NCBI GenBank assembly: GCA_028023455.1
Contig: JAQFVV010012418.1
Coordinates: forward strand, 5,389,244-5,453,243
Length of the DNA stretch: 64,000 bases
Reading direction: 5' to 3'
Origin: Epiperipatus broadwayi
Lineage: Eukaryota; Onychophora; Udeonychophora; Euonychophora; Peripatidae
Shown: in pieces, positions 29,701-44,700 of the stretch
Numbering within the stretch: the first letter of the stretch is position 1
How the letters are laid out: every line of letters begins with the position of its first letter
Notes under the pieces: model-generated
What the model was told of the DNA's origin: nothing
The model's database searches: none
Seen by the model: the letters and a program-made list of their open reading frames with translations, nothing else
Made by a program: the position numbers and the translations under genes

Positions 29701-32700
29701 TATATATTGCTTTAAGTAACAAGACTATGCATTTTACAAATTTAATTATTACAAAGAATCATGATTATATCCAATCTCAAATCCATATTATTTTATGGAT
29801 TATTATAGTTGGAAATCACAATGAGAAAGAATATATAATATTCTATAATTTTTTTTAGACATTTTTTTTACATCAATAATGTGATATAAATACTTTTTTA
29901 TTACTTTCATTCCAACATTTTGAATATTTTTTAATAAACATTTTGAATGATGTATTATTAATATATTTTAATATTGTATTTATATATGATGAAAATTGTA
30001 AACAAGAAATAAATACAGGAACAAAGATATGTTTACATAAAATAAATATAGAGGGAGCACTAAAACAACATTTTAAAATTTCTTTAACAACTTTTTAAAC
30101 ATTAGCAAATCAGAAAATTTTAATTATTCATTTATTTAAATATTATAATATTGGCATATAATATAGTAATACATGAAAGTAATTTTAAAAATAATATATT
30201 TTTAAAAAATATAAAACTATAAGTTGTATGTAAAGAATTAAATGTTTGATTATTTAATATTAATTAGAATTAAAGATTTAGTCACATTTGATTTAATATA
30301 AATTGTAAAAATATGTTTGAATTTATAAAATTTTAATATGTATAAAAAATTTGTTTTCTTTGTTTTATTTGGTATACATAATTTATTATAATTGAATATT
30401 TAAATTTATGAATATATTGTGTATATTACAGTTCTGAAGATAAGTGTTGATGAATTGAAAGTATAAGCTATTTGCAAATGTGTAAAATAAATTGTATTAT
30501 ATAAAATGCATAAAGGAACTAATTTTTTTTATTCATATTAGTAACCCTTAATGTACTATTTTTCAAAGTCTTGAAGAAAATAAATGATAGATATGTAAAA
30601 ATAATAGAATGGAATCCTAATAAAAAATATTGATGAGAACAATTTAATGATTGTTTATTGAATACTATATATTTAAAGTATAATGTGTTAACTTTAAATA
30701 TAACTCATTTGTTTGTATTTCAAAACATTTGTCATCTATTGTATATTTGCAAAATATGTATATGTCAATATATATATAGTATATATAATTTTAATATTAT
30801 AGCAATTATATTTGATTAAAAAATTAGATTTAATATTAATTATATTCATTAGTTCCTAATCATTAATTTGTTACAAAAAGTTTTAATTTTATAAATAAAT
30901 AAAAAATGTAATTGATATTTATTTGTCAAATAAATAAAATCAAAATTACTTGTAACTAACAAAAAAAAAAGCTCTCTTTTTAAAGAATGAATAGCAAAAT
31001 AAGAAAAAGTTGGCAACAATTTAATTATGCTTAAAACATTTCTAATTCCAAAAAAAAATTAAAAGAAACTTATCTGAATTATAAGAGTTCAAAGAAAAGA
31101 TGTGATTTTTACTTCTTTTTAAGTAAAATAGTAAAAATTTCATTTGAAAAAAAAACAACAACTACGGATCAGAACTGTGATTTATCCATATTGGATACAA
31201 AAAAAAAATGATAGTGTGAAAAATGATGGTTTTTTAAAAAGATGATGTCTGTTTTTGTGGCATTGATTTTAGAACTAAATAAATCAGATGATGGACCTAG
31301 AAAAACATTTTTTCAACATTTGAATAATAAAATTATATTTTATGCTAAGCTTTTTTTTTGTCAGCAACAATCTAAGGGTAATAGTTTCAAGAATTGACAA
31401 TATAATCATTATCAGGGTTGTCAGAACTAATCTTTTTTTTCTTTTTTTGATAATCATTTAAAATCTGATTATTTTTTGTAATTTATTCATATTTAAGAAA
31501 TTAATATACAGAAGTAGTAGATTTACATAAATGTCATGATATTAACAATGATAAATAATTTGTCTCAACTTCTGAGGTTGATCTCTCAATTTAGGTTATT
31601 GGATCTAAAAATTGAGAGTATGTGATTAGTTAACATATATTTTCATTCACTCTATAAGAAGAATTACTTTCATGTATTCTATTGGATTAGTAATTATGCT
31701 TTAATTTCATATACATTTTAGGTTGAAAGATATTGATAATTTTTAATGAGTTTGCTATTTTTTTATAGTAAAGAAGTGTTGATTTTTTTTTTTTTTTCAG
31801 AGACCTCTCTTTATAGAACATAATGAAATTTGATTATTGTAGTAGACATTTTATTAACTTTGGTAAAAATTCTAATAATAGAATAAAATGAAATCTAGTA
31901 ACAAAATAATGTATCTGTCAAGAAATGGAACTGATGATTGTTAATAATTTATAGAGAAATACTTAACATGAAATCTCAAACAACAATATTATAGAACACT
32001 GATTGAGTATGTAGCCATAATTTTATAAATATGAAAACTCACAAATACATCATCCAATTTTTATTTTAAACTATTAGTTGAAATACACAGGCTTATATAT
32101 ACCTGTGTCTATATATGTAATAGACAGGGTATGAGCACAGACTTTCACATGACCCACCACTCTCCACACTATCTCATAACACTGATACACCTGAATACAC
32201 ACATATGTTGAAAAGATAAATAATCACCAATATACGTATTTCATGCTAAATCAGCAATCATCAGTTGGTCCAGATTACCATCTCTACACATATATGCTAC
32301 AAGTGCTCAGATATATATTAAGATAGCAAATCCTCCTACTTTAATAGACAGGCTTCAATCTACTCCACATTCAACCCATCCAATTGAAAATCTGATGATG
32401 GAACGCTCAAAGGCCACCCTGAGGCCGAGATTATTGTCACACCCATGTTGACCTAAGGTCAATCTGCCCCCTCATGTACAGGACATAATCCATTAAATAC
32501 ATATACAAGGGATAGGCAGACATCTCTAATATGTAATAGCTGGTATATTGGTGATTATTTATCTTTTCGACATATGTGTGTGTTCAGGTGTATCAGTGTT
32601 ATGAGATAGTGTGGAGAGTGGTGGGTCATGTGAAAGTCTGTGCTCATACCCTGTCTATTATTTTAAACTATTGTAACTGATGATATAAAATCCAATATTT

Positions 32701-35700
32701 GAAACTTTTTGAAGTTTTTTTCAGAAATTATGAATGTTCATAGTAATTGAAATTTGTTATAATTTCAAAGTGAGTAGTAAATTTATGTTTGAAAAATTTT
32801 AATAGTTGGGAGCTTAATTAATTTAGTAATATTTGTGATAATTTCTACAAAGATATTGTCTAGAATAAGAAGAAACATTTCCTTTAGCATCATGATGCTT
32901 CTGTAGAAGGAGAGATGGATCTCAAATTATGATTTTACCATTAATGTTTTTATTCTTTCTCTTCTGAAAAAATTTTGATATTAATTATTTGTTTTGATTT
33001 TGCATATCTAACTAATAAAAAGAAATTTTGATGTGATCTGCAGTGAAGTTGGTGAAAATTTTATAAAAGTTTTAGCTTACATTATATATTTCAAAATATT
33101 GATATCTTTTCATTCTCTATCTTGGCTAGTTTAATAAAGGCACTGCTATCTACTGTTCATTGAAGGCTAGATCTTATTACTATATATTCTTAATGATTCG
33201 TTATTTTTTCAAACTCTGGATTTCTTTACTATATTTTATGATTAAATTGTAGAAGTTATTAATATAATATTCTTTGGATCTACTCCTATCATGTAATTAA
33301 TAGATCTAATACTGCTTCTACTAATATACTTATTTGCTTTGGAAGTGTGTTGATCAGACTGTGTTAGTTTTCATAGCTAAAAAATGATCTAAGAACTTTT
33401 AGCTCTCAAGTTCGTCACTCTGAATTATACAGAACATTCCCATGTTCGATTTTTTTTTACCATTTAATTAAATGGTTTAATTACATATCCTGTAAATGTT
33501 TTGTTTTTTTTGTATCTATTGATTTTTTGAAATATGAAGAGTATATAATTTTGGCAAATTTTTTCATAAGCTACTAAAACTTCACATTAGGCCATTTTCA
33601 TTCTGTTTTAATAGTTTATGTAAAGTTGTTTATATTTTGATATTAAGTGAAGATATAAAAGAATAGGTACTGTTGGTACTGTCCTATTAGATCACGTCAG
33701 CCATTTGATGATGCTGTTGCTATGGAAAAACACATAAATATAATATTACCAGGCCCACCCTGTTTATTTGTGAAAGAATAATAATCATGCAGGTTATCTT
33801 AATTTGTTTATTTCCTTAATAAATTTACTGGAACAATTTTATGTAAACATACGTTATTGCAAATATTCTATTATAGTAGAATTCCCATGTATGCCAGTAC
33901 TGGCTAGCAAAACCATCATGCCCCCCTCTCCGCAAACTTTACAATGTCTACTAGCATTGCTTGAGAGATAACTAACTATATCTTGATGGAAAAAAATGCT
34001 GATAATGCTTTAATTACTGAATTGTCTTTTAGTTTTTTGGGTCATTTTTGAAAAGGAGAAGTATTTATTTATTGATTGATTGATATTAATGGCAACACCT
34101 ATTAAGAACGATTAATAATTTCCAACTCAATTGTTTTTTTTTTTGTTTTTTTTTAAGATTAATAAATGTATTCTTTGGACAATTTCTTTTGATCTGTGGA
34201 TAGAACTATGAGAAATTTTACAGTCATACATTTTATCCAAAGGCTTAATGTAATTCATTGATTTCTTTAATCAATTTCTGTAATTTAGTCTAGAACAATT
34301 TTTACTTACAAAAAATTTAAAAAGCTTTAACTACAAGTGGCCAAAAATTTCATCTTAGTCCTGCAATGCAGGGCAGATGGCATGCCTTTGCACATCTGCA
34401 GGAATTAAAACTTTATCAATTGACATACCTTATTGCAAAGATTCTAGTAGAATAGAACTCATTAATTCCCCATGTATGCCGGCTTCTGAGTTGCCTCGAT
34501 TTCAAACTGTCCATTTTCAAGTCAGCCATTTTATTTGTCGCGGACATGTTCTCGCACAAACGTGACTCTTCGCGTGAGCTGGTCGAAATCTTGCTTGTAT
34601 GTACCCTTTCCAAATTTTTTGAAGGTTCCACATTGAGTAGGGAAGCATGGCAATGGGTTGACAATTGTTAGGAGGTAATAGTAGGTCGGTTGACTTGTAA
34701 GCTAATTCCTTTGACATGCATATTTGAAGAGTTGTGACAGGCTGAAGTTCAGACGCCCTCACATGATACGTAGTGAACTTTGAACTGTGAGTATTGGAAT
34801 AAAGTGCTTAACACAAAACAGACATAGAAGGTGCTAGCCATGTAAACGGCATATTTATGTGCTTTTGCATATAAATAGAGCTATCAAGAAGCTAACATGG
34901 TTTAATAGAACAGTACCAATTAATTGCTAAAATAAAAATACAGAAAAGATAGGGTTTTTTCTTTAATATTTAGCTTTATATACTGCCTAGCATGCTTTTA
35001 ATATATTTATTATATCATTATTAAAGAGAAAATTGACTTCCGATAATGCGCTATTTCTTGAATATTATAAATTTCCGGGCACTCACCCATCAGTAAGGAG
35101 AGTTTTAAAAATTTAAATGAATCACTAAGTTTAGAGTGCATCTATCACTAAATCTTACTGACCATGCTTATATCAGAACTTGATTCTATTGTGTGGCTGA
35201 TGTTATAATCAACTATTGATTGCATAAATTTAGCTAACCTATCGCAGAAAAAAGACAGTCTTATTTTTAACCACCTATATAAATGTAAATCTATTATTAT
35301 AAAGCGCTGAAAATTTGAATTGTAAAAATAATTCAATCTTTTCGCACTTGCCCATCCTTTTCCTGCATTAGGTTAACTAAATTTATACAACTCAGTAGTT
35401 GATTATAACATCAGGCACACAATAGACTCAAGCCCTGATATAAGCATGGTCAGTAATATTTGATACTGGTGGGCAAGTGCACGGAGATTTATATAATTCA
35501 AGAAATAGCACCTTATCAGAGCTCGACTTCCTCTTTAACAATTATAATTTTTCAGTTCTTTATAATAATAGATTTACTATATCATATTCATGGCATATAG
35601 TGGTGTGATTAAATGGTTATAATCAATGTTTAATTAACTGTTCACATATTCAATTTAAATAGCCCATTTCTTTGAAATGGGTATGCTTGTTTCTTATCTG

Positions 35701-38700
35701 TTAATAAAAAAACAGTCACCAGCTATTATTGCACATGCTTCTTTGATTTTCCATGTTCTATCTTTTTCTGTGTACACTACGGCTGCTTTTGTTAGCTCGA
35801 ATCTATGGCCAGTTTTCTGCTTGTTGTCTGTAAATATTGACATGCTTTTTTTGTCTCTGAGAGCTCTATTGTATAAATATCTGTGTTGGGAACATCTCAT
35901 TGATAGGTTGGCTCTTGACTCCCCACAGTATGCAGCATCGCAAGCTGATTAGCTGTACTTAATTTTATAGATCACTTGATGTGCCGATTTGTTTGATATA
36001 GTATCTTTAGTGTTATTGATTAATTGGTTGTGATTTTATTAACAAAAAAGACACAAATATACCCATTTTAAAGAAATGAGATATTTGAATATTTAAACTA
36101 AAATTGAATATGTGAAGTGTTAATTAATTATTGATTAAACACTGATATAATGAACCATTTAATAACATGACTATATGCCATGAATATGATATAGTAAATA
36201 TATTGAAAGCATGCTAGACAGTAATAAATCTAAATATTAAAAAAATACTAGCTTTTCTGTGAGAATTTTTATTTTACCAGATATTACATTGGCTCAGAAA
36301 AGAAGAAAATTAGTAACAACTGAATTAATAATTAATTGTAAAGCATTATCTAAAAAAACTCGGGTACCCTGCTATTAGCAGCCGTACATCACTTGATGGC
36401 GCTGTTTCTGTGCAAAAACACAGAAATATTCCGTTTACGCAGCCGAAACTATGGCTACTATAACACTATCTTCGTAATAGCCATTTTGGGCCATGTGATG
36501 GCATTGTTCTTTATGCAAAAGTATAGAAATCATATGCCTAACTATATGTGGCCACACTTTATGCATATGTTCAGTAATGAGAGTTCGTAACCTTTTTATA
36601 TTAGGGTGTCCATTGTTCAATTTCAAAATCATTGTCTCGCACACCAATTGTAATAGTATCATGTAGTAATAATTATCACCCTATCTACGCATCTTGAAAG
36701 CTGCTAGAAATTTAGAAAGGCTTTTTTTCAGAGTGAATTCATGGCAATTTCACAACTGCTAGTTTCAAAAGACATTTTGAGTCTTACGCAATGTTATTAT
36801 TCTCTTGTGTTTGGTTTTTTTTGTGTTTGAAAATAAAAAGGTTGTTGTTGATGGAATTGATGCTTGTTGTGATTGTTTTGAAACCCAATCAGTCCAAAGA
36901 GGTTTTTTGCACTTGTATTACAGATTTAAAAACCAAGTCAGTTGATAAAATATGAAAACATCGGCTAATTAATTTTTTTTTTTTGGTTTGGGTTGGTTTT
37001 TTAATTTTGTTTAAACATTTAATTTACTATTACAAGAATAACATCAATTTGGAAATAAAAAAAAATGTGTTTGGGTTTTGTTTTTTTCCTTTTCATCGGT
37101 GGCTGTGGTGTCAAAAACAAAGATGGCTGATTACAGTTTTAATGAAGTATTTTGGGTTGTTTTCGAATTTGGTTTAAACATTGAATGTTAGTATTCAAAG
37201 AATAATGTCAGTTTAGCAATCCAAACAGTACTGATATAATGAACCATTTAATAACATGACTATATGCCATGAATATGATATAGTAAATATATTGAAAGCA
37301 TGCTAGACAGTAATAAATCTAAATATTAAAAAAATACTAGCTTTTCTGTGAGAATTTTTATTTTACCAGATATTACATTGGTTCAGAAAAGAAGAAAATT
37401 AGTAACAACTGAATTAATAATTAATTGTAAATCATTATCTAAAAAAACTCTGGTACCCTGCTATTAGCAGCCGTACATCACTTGATGGCGCTGTTTCTGT
37501 GCAAAAACACAGAAATATTCCGTTTACGCAGCCGAAACTATGGCTACTACAACACTACCTTTGTAATAGCCATTTTGGGCCATGTGATGGCATTGTTCTT
37601 TATGCAAAAGTATAGAAATCATATGCCTAACTATATGTGGCCACACTTTATGCATATGTTCAGTAATGAGAGTTCACAACCTTTTTATATTAGGGTGTCC
37701 ATTGTTCAATTTCAAAATCATTGTCTCGCACACCAACTGTAATAGTATCATGTAGTAATAATTATCACCCTATCTACGCATCTTGAAAGCTGCTAGAAAT
37801 TTAGAAAGGCTTTTTTTCAGAGTGAATTCATGGCAAATTTCACAACTGCTAGTTTCAAAAGACATTTTGAGTCTTACGCAGTGTTATTATTCTTTTGTGT
37901 TTGGTTTTTTTTTGTGTTTGAAAATAAAAAGATTGTTGTTGATGGAATTGATGCTTGTTGTGATTGTTTTGAAACCCAATCAGTCCAAAGAGGTTTTTTT
38001 TGCACTTGTATTACAGATTTAAAAACCAAGTCAGTTGATAAAATATGAAAACATCGGCTAATTAATTTTTTTTTTTTGGTTTGGGTTGGTTTTTTAATTT
38101 TGTTTAAACATTTAATTTACTATTACAAGAATAACATCAATTTGGAAATAAAAAAAAATGTGTTTGGGTTTTGTTTTTTTCCTTTTCATCGGTGGCTGTG
38201 GTGTCAAAAACAAAGTCGGCTGATTACAGTTTTAATGAAGTATTTTGGGTTGTTTTCGAATTTGGTTTAAACATTGAATGTTAGTATTCGAAGAATAATG
38301 TCAGTTTAGCAATCCAAACAGTACTGGATGTGTTTTTTAGGGGTTGATTCCTTTTTTAATTAATAAAGTGTTTTGGGTTTTTTTTTTGTTTTGGAAATTT
38401 TTGTTTACACATTTAATTTTCTATTAGAAGAATAACATCACTTTGGAAATCCAAGGAAAACTGTTTTGTTTTGGGTTTGATTACTTTCTTGTCATGAAGT
38501 GTTTTGGGTTGTTTTTTAGTTTTGTTTCAACGTTTTAATTTTTACTATTAGAAGAATAATGTAAATTTGGAAATCAAAACAAAACTATTTTGGGGGTGTG
38601 TGATTCCTTTTGTAATGAAATGTTAGGGTTTTTTTTTTTTTAATTTTGGTTAAAATATTTAATTTACTATTAGAAGAATAACGTAAATTTGGAAATAAAT

Positions 38701-41700
38701 TTTTTTTTTATCTTTTGATTAAATATTTAATTTAGTATTATAAAAATAACGTTATTCTTGTACTAGTAAATTAAACGTTTTAACAAAATTTAAAAAAAAA
38801 AAAAACAAACACAAAAAACGTTTTTTAATTTAGAATGCTAACAATAACTTAAATTTTCCAAAGCCAAAAAAAAAAGGCAGACCTGGAAACGTTATATTAA
38901 TAGGTTTTTGAAGAGAAACAGCACCATCAAGCGATGTACAACTGCTAATAGACGAGTACCAAAACCCTTTTAATTTCTTTGTAATTATTTTTTTGTGTGT
39001 TATGATAAATTGTCAAAATGTTATGCACACCCATGTATCAAACATTATTTAAATATATTTTTAAAGATAAGATTACCTGGTCAGCCACTTGATTTACCTA
39101 CTGAGGAAGAAAATGAGCAGGTAAGAATTGTTTTATTAATTTATGTACTCTCTTTTAATCAGGTGATCATAATATTTCATCGTCACATTATAAGTTGAGC
39201 ATATTAATTCCATTCAATTGATTTTTTTCTTTTCTCAATTGAAATTAATTCAGAAACTTTCTTTTTTAATTTGCTATTCACTATTTGGCTAAACTCCTCT
39301 GGTAAATTATATTTTGGTATTAGTGATAGATTCAAAAGCTTAAAGCTTTTGGATTTATTCTCAAATTTAAATAAAATAAAAATGAATTATCAGTTTGATC
39401 AGTAGAATGAAATCATTGTGCTTAACCTGTCACTTGTTCTTGAATGTCACTTACTGAACAAACTGTAGAATTATATATTTAAGGAACATTTTTTTAAAAC
39501 AAATTAACTTTTATTAAAAAGAGAGATAAACATTGTTTTTAAATACATTAGATTATTTTATAATTCTAATAAAATTTACTTTATAGATAATTGTAAGAAG
39601 ATGAGAAAATGATTCTGTGTGAACAAATAGAGATAAAAAATGCTTAGATTATTTTACAGTTGAAAGTAAAAAGTATTAAAAATAACAAATTATTAATCTG
39701 ATTTGTGAATAATAAAACTATTGAGAAATTTAGAAAAAGAAAAATGGATTGTTCTTTTAGAAAGGAACTATCATAAAGTATAAAAATGGGTGGTTGGATA
39801 ATATAAAATTTGAAATATGATTTTAAAATAATAGTTATGGAATTTTGAATTTTAGAAAACAGATTTTTGTAGAAAGGTGACAATAGTAATGATAACTGCT
39901 TCACTATTCTATCACCTCAGTTTAATACAATTAAAAATTATGATTGTAGATTTTTAATCTCATTTTATAGATATATTTCTTTATTTTTCTGCTGCCATTT
40001 TTAGTTATTTTTTTCATTAATTATCTATAGATATTAATATCACAACTTTCACCATGTGACTAGAAACAATGTATAAAATATCATATATTTTTAGACACTT
40101 TACTCTCTCAAGCCTTTATTTTTATTAAACATATACTTCAATCAATATTGTTGGATCAAAAGAATTCTAGAGTCAAATCACCTTTGTCATAATTATGAAT
40201 GTTGAAATTCTCAAAATTTTTCACACAACAATTGTTATTTTCCAAAACTTTACTCCATTGAGCAAATTAACATTATAAAAGTACATTTCAGAATACTCCT
40301 GTAATAATTAAAATAGTTGAACATTTCTAAAACTATTGGAACATTTCTATTTAAATGCCATACAATCTATCATTTTGGCATTGAAACAAATATATTTGTT
40401 ATGCATCCCTGTTCAATGGTAAATGAATTATATCTATTTTAATCTGAAAGGGCAAAAAAAAAAAATTGTAATCATATTTTATTTGAAGATCATGTATTTA
40501 AATGCATTCTAACTCTTGCTTTTTATGATTGTATTTAGAGGATATATTTTAAAATCTAGACTGAGAGTAACTTAAAAAAGAAACTAAAATGAGACTTTCC
40601 TTATATTGCTTCTTAACAGCAAAACATTTGTTTCTTCTGTTGTATATATACATTTGATACTATTCTATTCGCATGAGCTTGTCGAAATCTTGCTTGGACC
40701 TACCTTTTCCGAATTGATTTGAAGGTTCCACGTTGTGTAGGGAAGTGTGGTGATGGGTGGACAATTGTTAGGAGATAATAGTAGGTCAAATGACTTGTAA
40801 GCTAATTCCTTTGACATGCATATTTGAAGAGTTGTGGCAGCCTCAGACAATACTGTAGTGAACATTGAACTGTGAGCATTGGGATAAAGTGTGTAACACC
40901 AAAACAGGCAGGCCGCCGCTAAACAGCATCTTTTCTGTGCTTTATAGCATAGAAATAAACGCCATCATCTGTGGCCACCGGTTGCTGCGTATTAAACGGC
41001 CTCTTTCTGTGCTTTTTGGTATGGATATATAGGCCTAGAAGGCGGTGGCGCTGTAAACAGCATATTTATGTGCTTTTGCATATAAATAGCGCCATCAAGT
41101 GGCTGATATGATAGAATAGAAAACTATCTTATATTTTTATAATGGGATAGTATAATGATAAGAATGGTAGTAAATTTTTCTTATTCAGATACTGCAAATC
41201 AAATTTTTCTATTTGTCTTTGCGACCATGTCAAAATTTAGATTGTTTAAAATTAATAAAAGAGATTATTCTAAAATTTTAATTAAATAAAATTTATTAAG
41301 AAAAATTTACACAAAGAATTAAGACCATAAAATAAACATCAGAGCTTTCTAGCAGAAATACATTATTTTGAAAAAATTATCAACTTAAATATTCAAATAT
41401 TAGGATTTTATCCAGTCTAACACTTCACAATAATTCATATTCTTTACTTAGTAAAATCTAGTTAATACATTAGTAATTAATTTAATTATTCTATCTCTTA
41501 TTACTGAAATAATATTGATAATATGTATCTTTTAAGCCTATTATAACATCAAGCTTTTTTGTGAGAAATAAAAGTTAAGAATAGCTTTATCATTGTTGAA
41601 AATAAATAAATAATCGAATGGCTGTGAAAATGACATCTGGGTGCAATCTGTAGATCCTAAGCTCCATAATCTGCCACTCCAACACTTACCAAATCATGCA

Positions 41701-44700
41701 GGATTAAGATTATTGTACTATCAAAGTATGTAACTATTCTTCAAAAAAAAAAAAACAGTAGGAATCTAAAATACTTTATCAAAAATGTATTGATGAAAAT
41801 GGGTTCTCAGGAGGTGTTCTGTTTTTGGATGATAATTTAACAGTAGTAAAAGCACCTTGCATTATTATTCTTATTTTAATAAAGATCCAATGAAGAAGCA
41901 TCACCTAATATGAGTATTGAATATTTTTAGAAAAAATTATTTAAATATTAAATACATTCAACTGTTTGTAATAGCACATCAAACATTAATATATTCACAA
42001 CTTTGTTTCCATACTCAGTATCGAATTTTTTACCACTTTTCTATATTCCTGCTGTCAGGAATTCTTGTATTTTGTTGTCATAGTCAGTTATATCCATTAC
42101 AACTGTTGCATTGCCTTTACCAGCAGGCAGAATAATTATAGATTTATCTGCTATGAGAAATTTACTTGCTTTCCTCTCATCATATGTTTGACTTCAATTT
42201 TTGTTGCTTGTCAAGTGTTCTTTTTTATTCTCCAGTGTAATTCTGCTGCTTCTTCTAAAGACAATTTTTGAGTGGCTTCCTCGGTGGCTGCCATTACATC
42301 AAATAAAGGGATATCAGATAGTGTTATGGCAATGTTTAATCCTCTTTCAAGAACAGAAATTTCAGTATCTGTTAGATGTTTAGAACTGAGATTTTTAAAA
42401 GTTGGTACAATGCTTGGTACATTATGATTTTTGATATGCCATGTAGATTAGCAAGTTTCTTCTTTTGGCATTCTTTTATGTTTCCATGTAATGTAGAATA
42501 TGATTTTTTTACTGCTCGATAAACTCTCATCAAGTCTTCATCAGTAAGTTTATTTTTTAGAAAACATTCTACATTATTAATGGAATGCATTGTTTGATAC
42601 TAGAAAAGGTACAAAGAAGAAAATTTAAAGTAGCTACTCACATGACTATGGCAAAAAACCCCAATGTGACTATAATATGGAAACCACTAATCAACTTTGC
42701 TCTTAGGAAAAAGTGGAGAAATCAGGAGGAACATTATAGATAAGTATATGAAATTTCTACTGACTGTTGCCTTTGGCAAGATGGCTCAGTTGGTTAGTAT
42801 TACCTTAAAATTCAATACTCAAGAATCTAAGGGTCCAGTTTTGAATCCCATGCCAGCCAGCAATACCTGAAGAAGAGGGGAGAATAGTACCTCTCGAAAT
42901 GTTGTGCATATACTAACCTGTTTGATGTGCTATTACTAACAGTTGAATATATTTGGAATATTTGAATAAAGTTAATTTTTTCTAAAGACATTCAATACTC
43001 ATATTAGATGATGGAAATAGTCCAATACAAAAATACAGCTAAAACACCATCATCACAAAACTTCAGGAAAACACTAAGTATTCCATATGAACCTGATACT
43101 ATGTCAAACTTTAGACATTATGAAAAATTATGCCTAAAGCTGGCCAAAGTAGAAATTCATTTAACTTTCTTTTGTAAATATGGGATAATTTCTAAACGTT
43201 TGCAACTAAAACCTGCAATTCACGCTCAGAGAGCTGAGAAAATTACTCTGAGAACAAGTGAAGCTCTGTTAAAGGAAAAAATAATTGCTCAAAAGTTTTC
43301 TAAGTATCAAACAATGCATTCCAGTAATAATGTAGAATGTTTTCTAAAAAAATCTTATTGATGAAGACTTCATGAGTCTTTATCAAGCAGTAAGAAGATC
43401 ATATTCTACATTACATGGAAAAATAAAAGAATGCCAAAAGAAAAACCTTGCTAACCTACATGGTCATATCAAAAATCATAATGTTCCAGCAAAGTACCAA
43501 CTTCATTTGTTAAAAATCTTAGTTCTAAACATTTAACAGATACTGAAATTTTCGTTCTTGAAAGAGGATTAAACTTTGCCATAACACCATCTAATATTCC
43601 TTTATTAGATATAATGGCAGCCACTGCGGAAGTCACTCAAAAATTCTTTTTAGAAGAAGCAGCAGAATCACGCTGGAGAATAAAAAGAAAATTTGACAAG
43701 CAACAAAAATTGAAGTCAAATGTAGGAAAGCAATAAAATCTCTCTAAGTAGATAAATCTATAATTATTCTGCCTTCTGGTAAAGGCAATGTAGCAGTTGT
43801 AATGGATACAACTGACTGTGACAATAAAATACAAGAATTTCTGACAGCAGCCAATATAGAAAAGTGACAAAAAATTCAATACCGAGTATGGAAACAAAGT
43901 TATAAGCATTACTCAGAAAGCATCACAGGTACTTCACTGATTCAGAAAAAAGTAAAATAACATCATATTTCTGCAAAATTCTTCATCTTTATAGTCTCTA
44001 CCTCAAGTTCATAAGGATCATATTCCATTAAGACCTATTGTTAGCTCTAGAGACTCACCTTGCCAAAATTTGGCAAGATTTCTTCTCAAAATTCTAAGTC
44101 CTTTGGCATACAAGACCCAGTCCTTTGTCAGGGATTCTAGACACTTTGTATAGTTAATCAAGAACATAAAAATTGAAAGAACTGACTTACTGGTAAGATT
44201 TGATATGGAAAGTTTATTCACGAATGTATAATGTGAAGAAACATTTTCTATTGTATGGAAAAGATTAAATGGTGATATTAGGTTACAAACCAGAACAGCT
44301 CTTCCTATTGATAGTATAATGGAACTATTAACATTCTGCATAAAAACAACCTACTTTCAATATAACATAGCATTCTTCCAAAAAAATCAAGGAATGACTA
44401 TGGGTTCACTATCGTCTCCCCTGATTAGCAATATTTACATGGAAGAACTTGAAACCTTAGCCATGAAAACTATTCCATAGCCACCTAAAGTTTGACTTTG
44501 CTATTTAGATGATACATTTGTTGTATGGCCACATGGTAAAGCACTACTACAAACTTTCTGCAAACACATCAACACCATATCCCCTTCAATTAAATTGACA
44601 GTAGAATCAAAACAAGAACAAAAATTGGCATTCTTAGATGTTCTTGTAATAAGACTCCATGGCAAAATCAAAACTACAGTTTACCGAAAACCTACACATG

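Noticed and set aside
32390-32420. ctgatgatgg inside the fold-back element as a ribozyme core
   Set aside because: There is no GAAA at a suitable distance and no stem II pairing.
36393-38270. Repeated 64-86 residue frames
   Set aside because: They recur only because of the tandem duplication and run through hairpin and GT-rich repeat sequence; there is no protein family.
42372-42590. Independent minus-strand gene
   Set aside because: It is the inverted copy of the N-terminal PLE coding region found on the plus strand at 43310-43530.
43637-44341. Minus-strand open frames of about 90 and 107 codons
   Set aside because: They lie antisense to the PLE reverse transcriptase, whose plus-strand motifs are recognisable.
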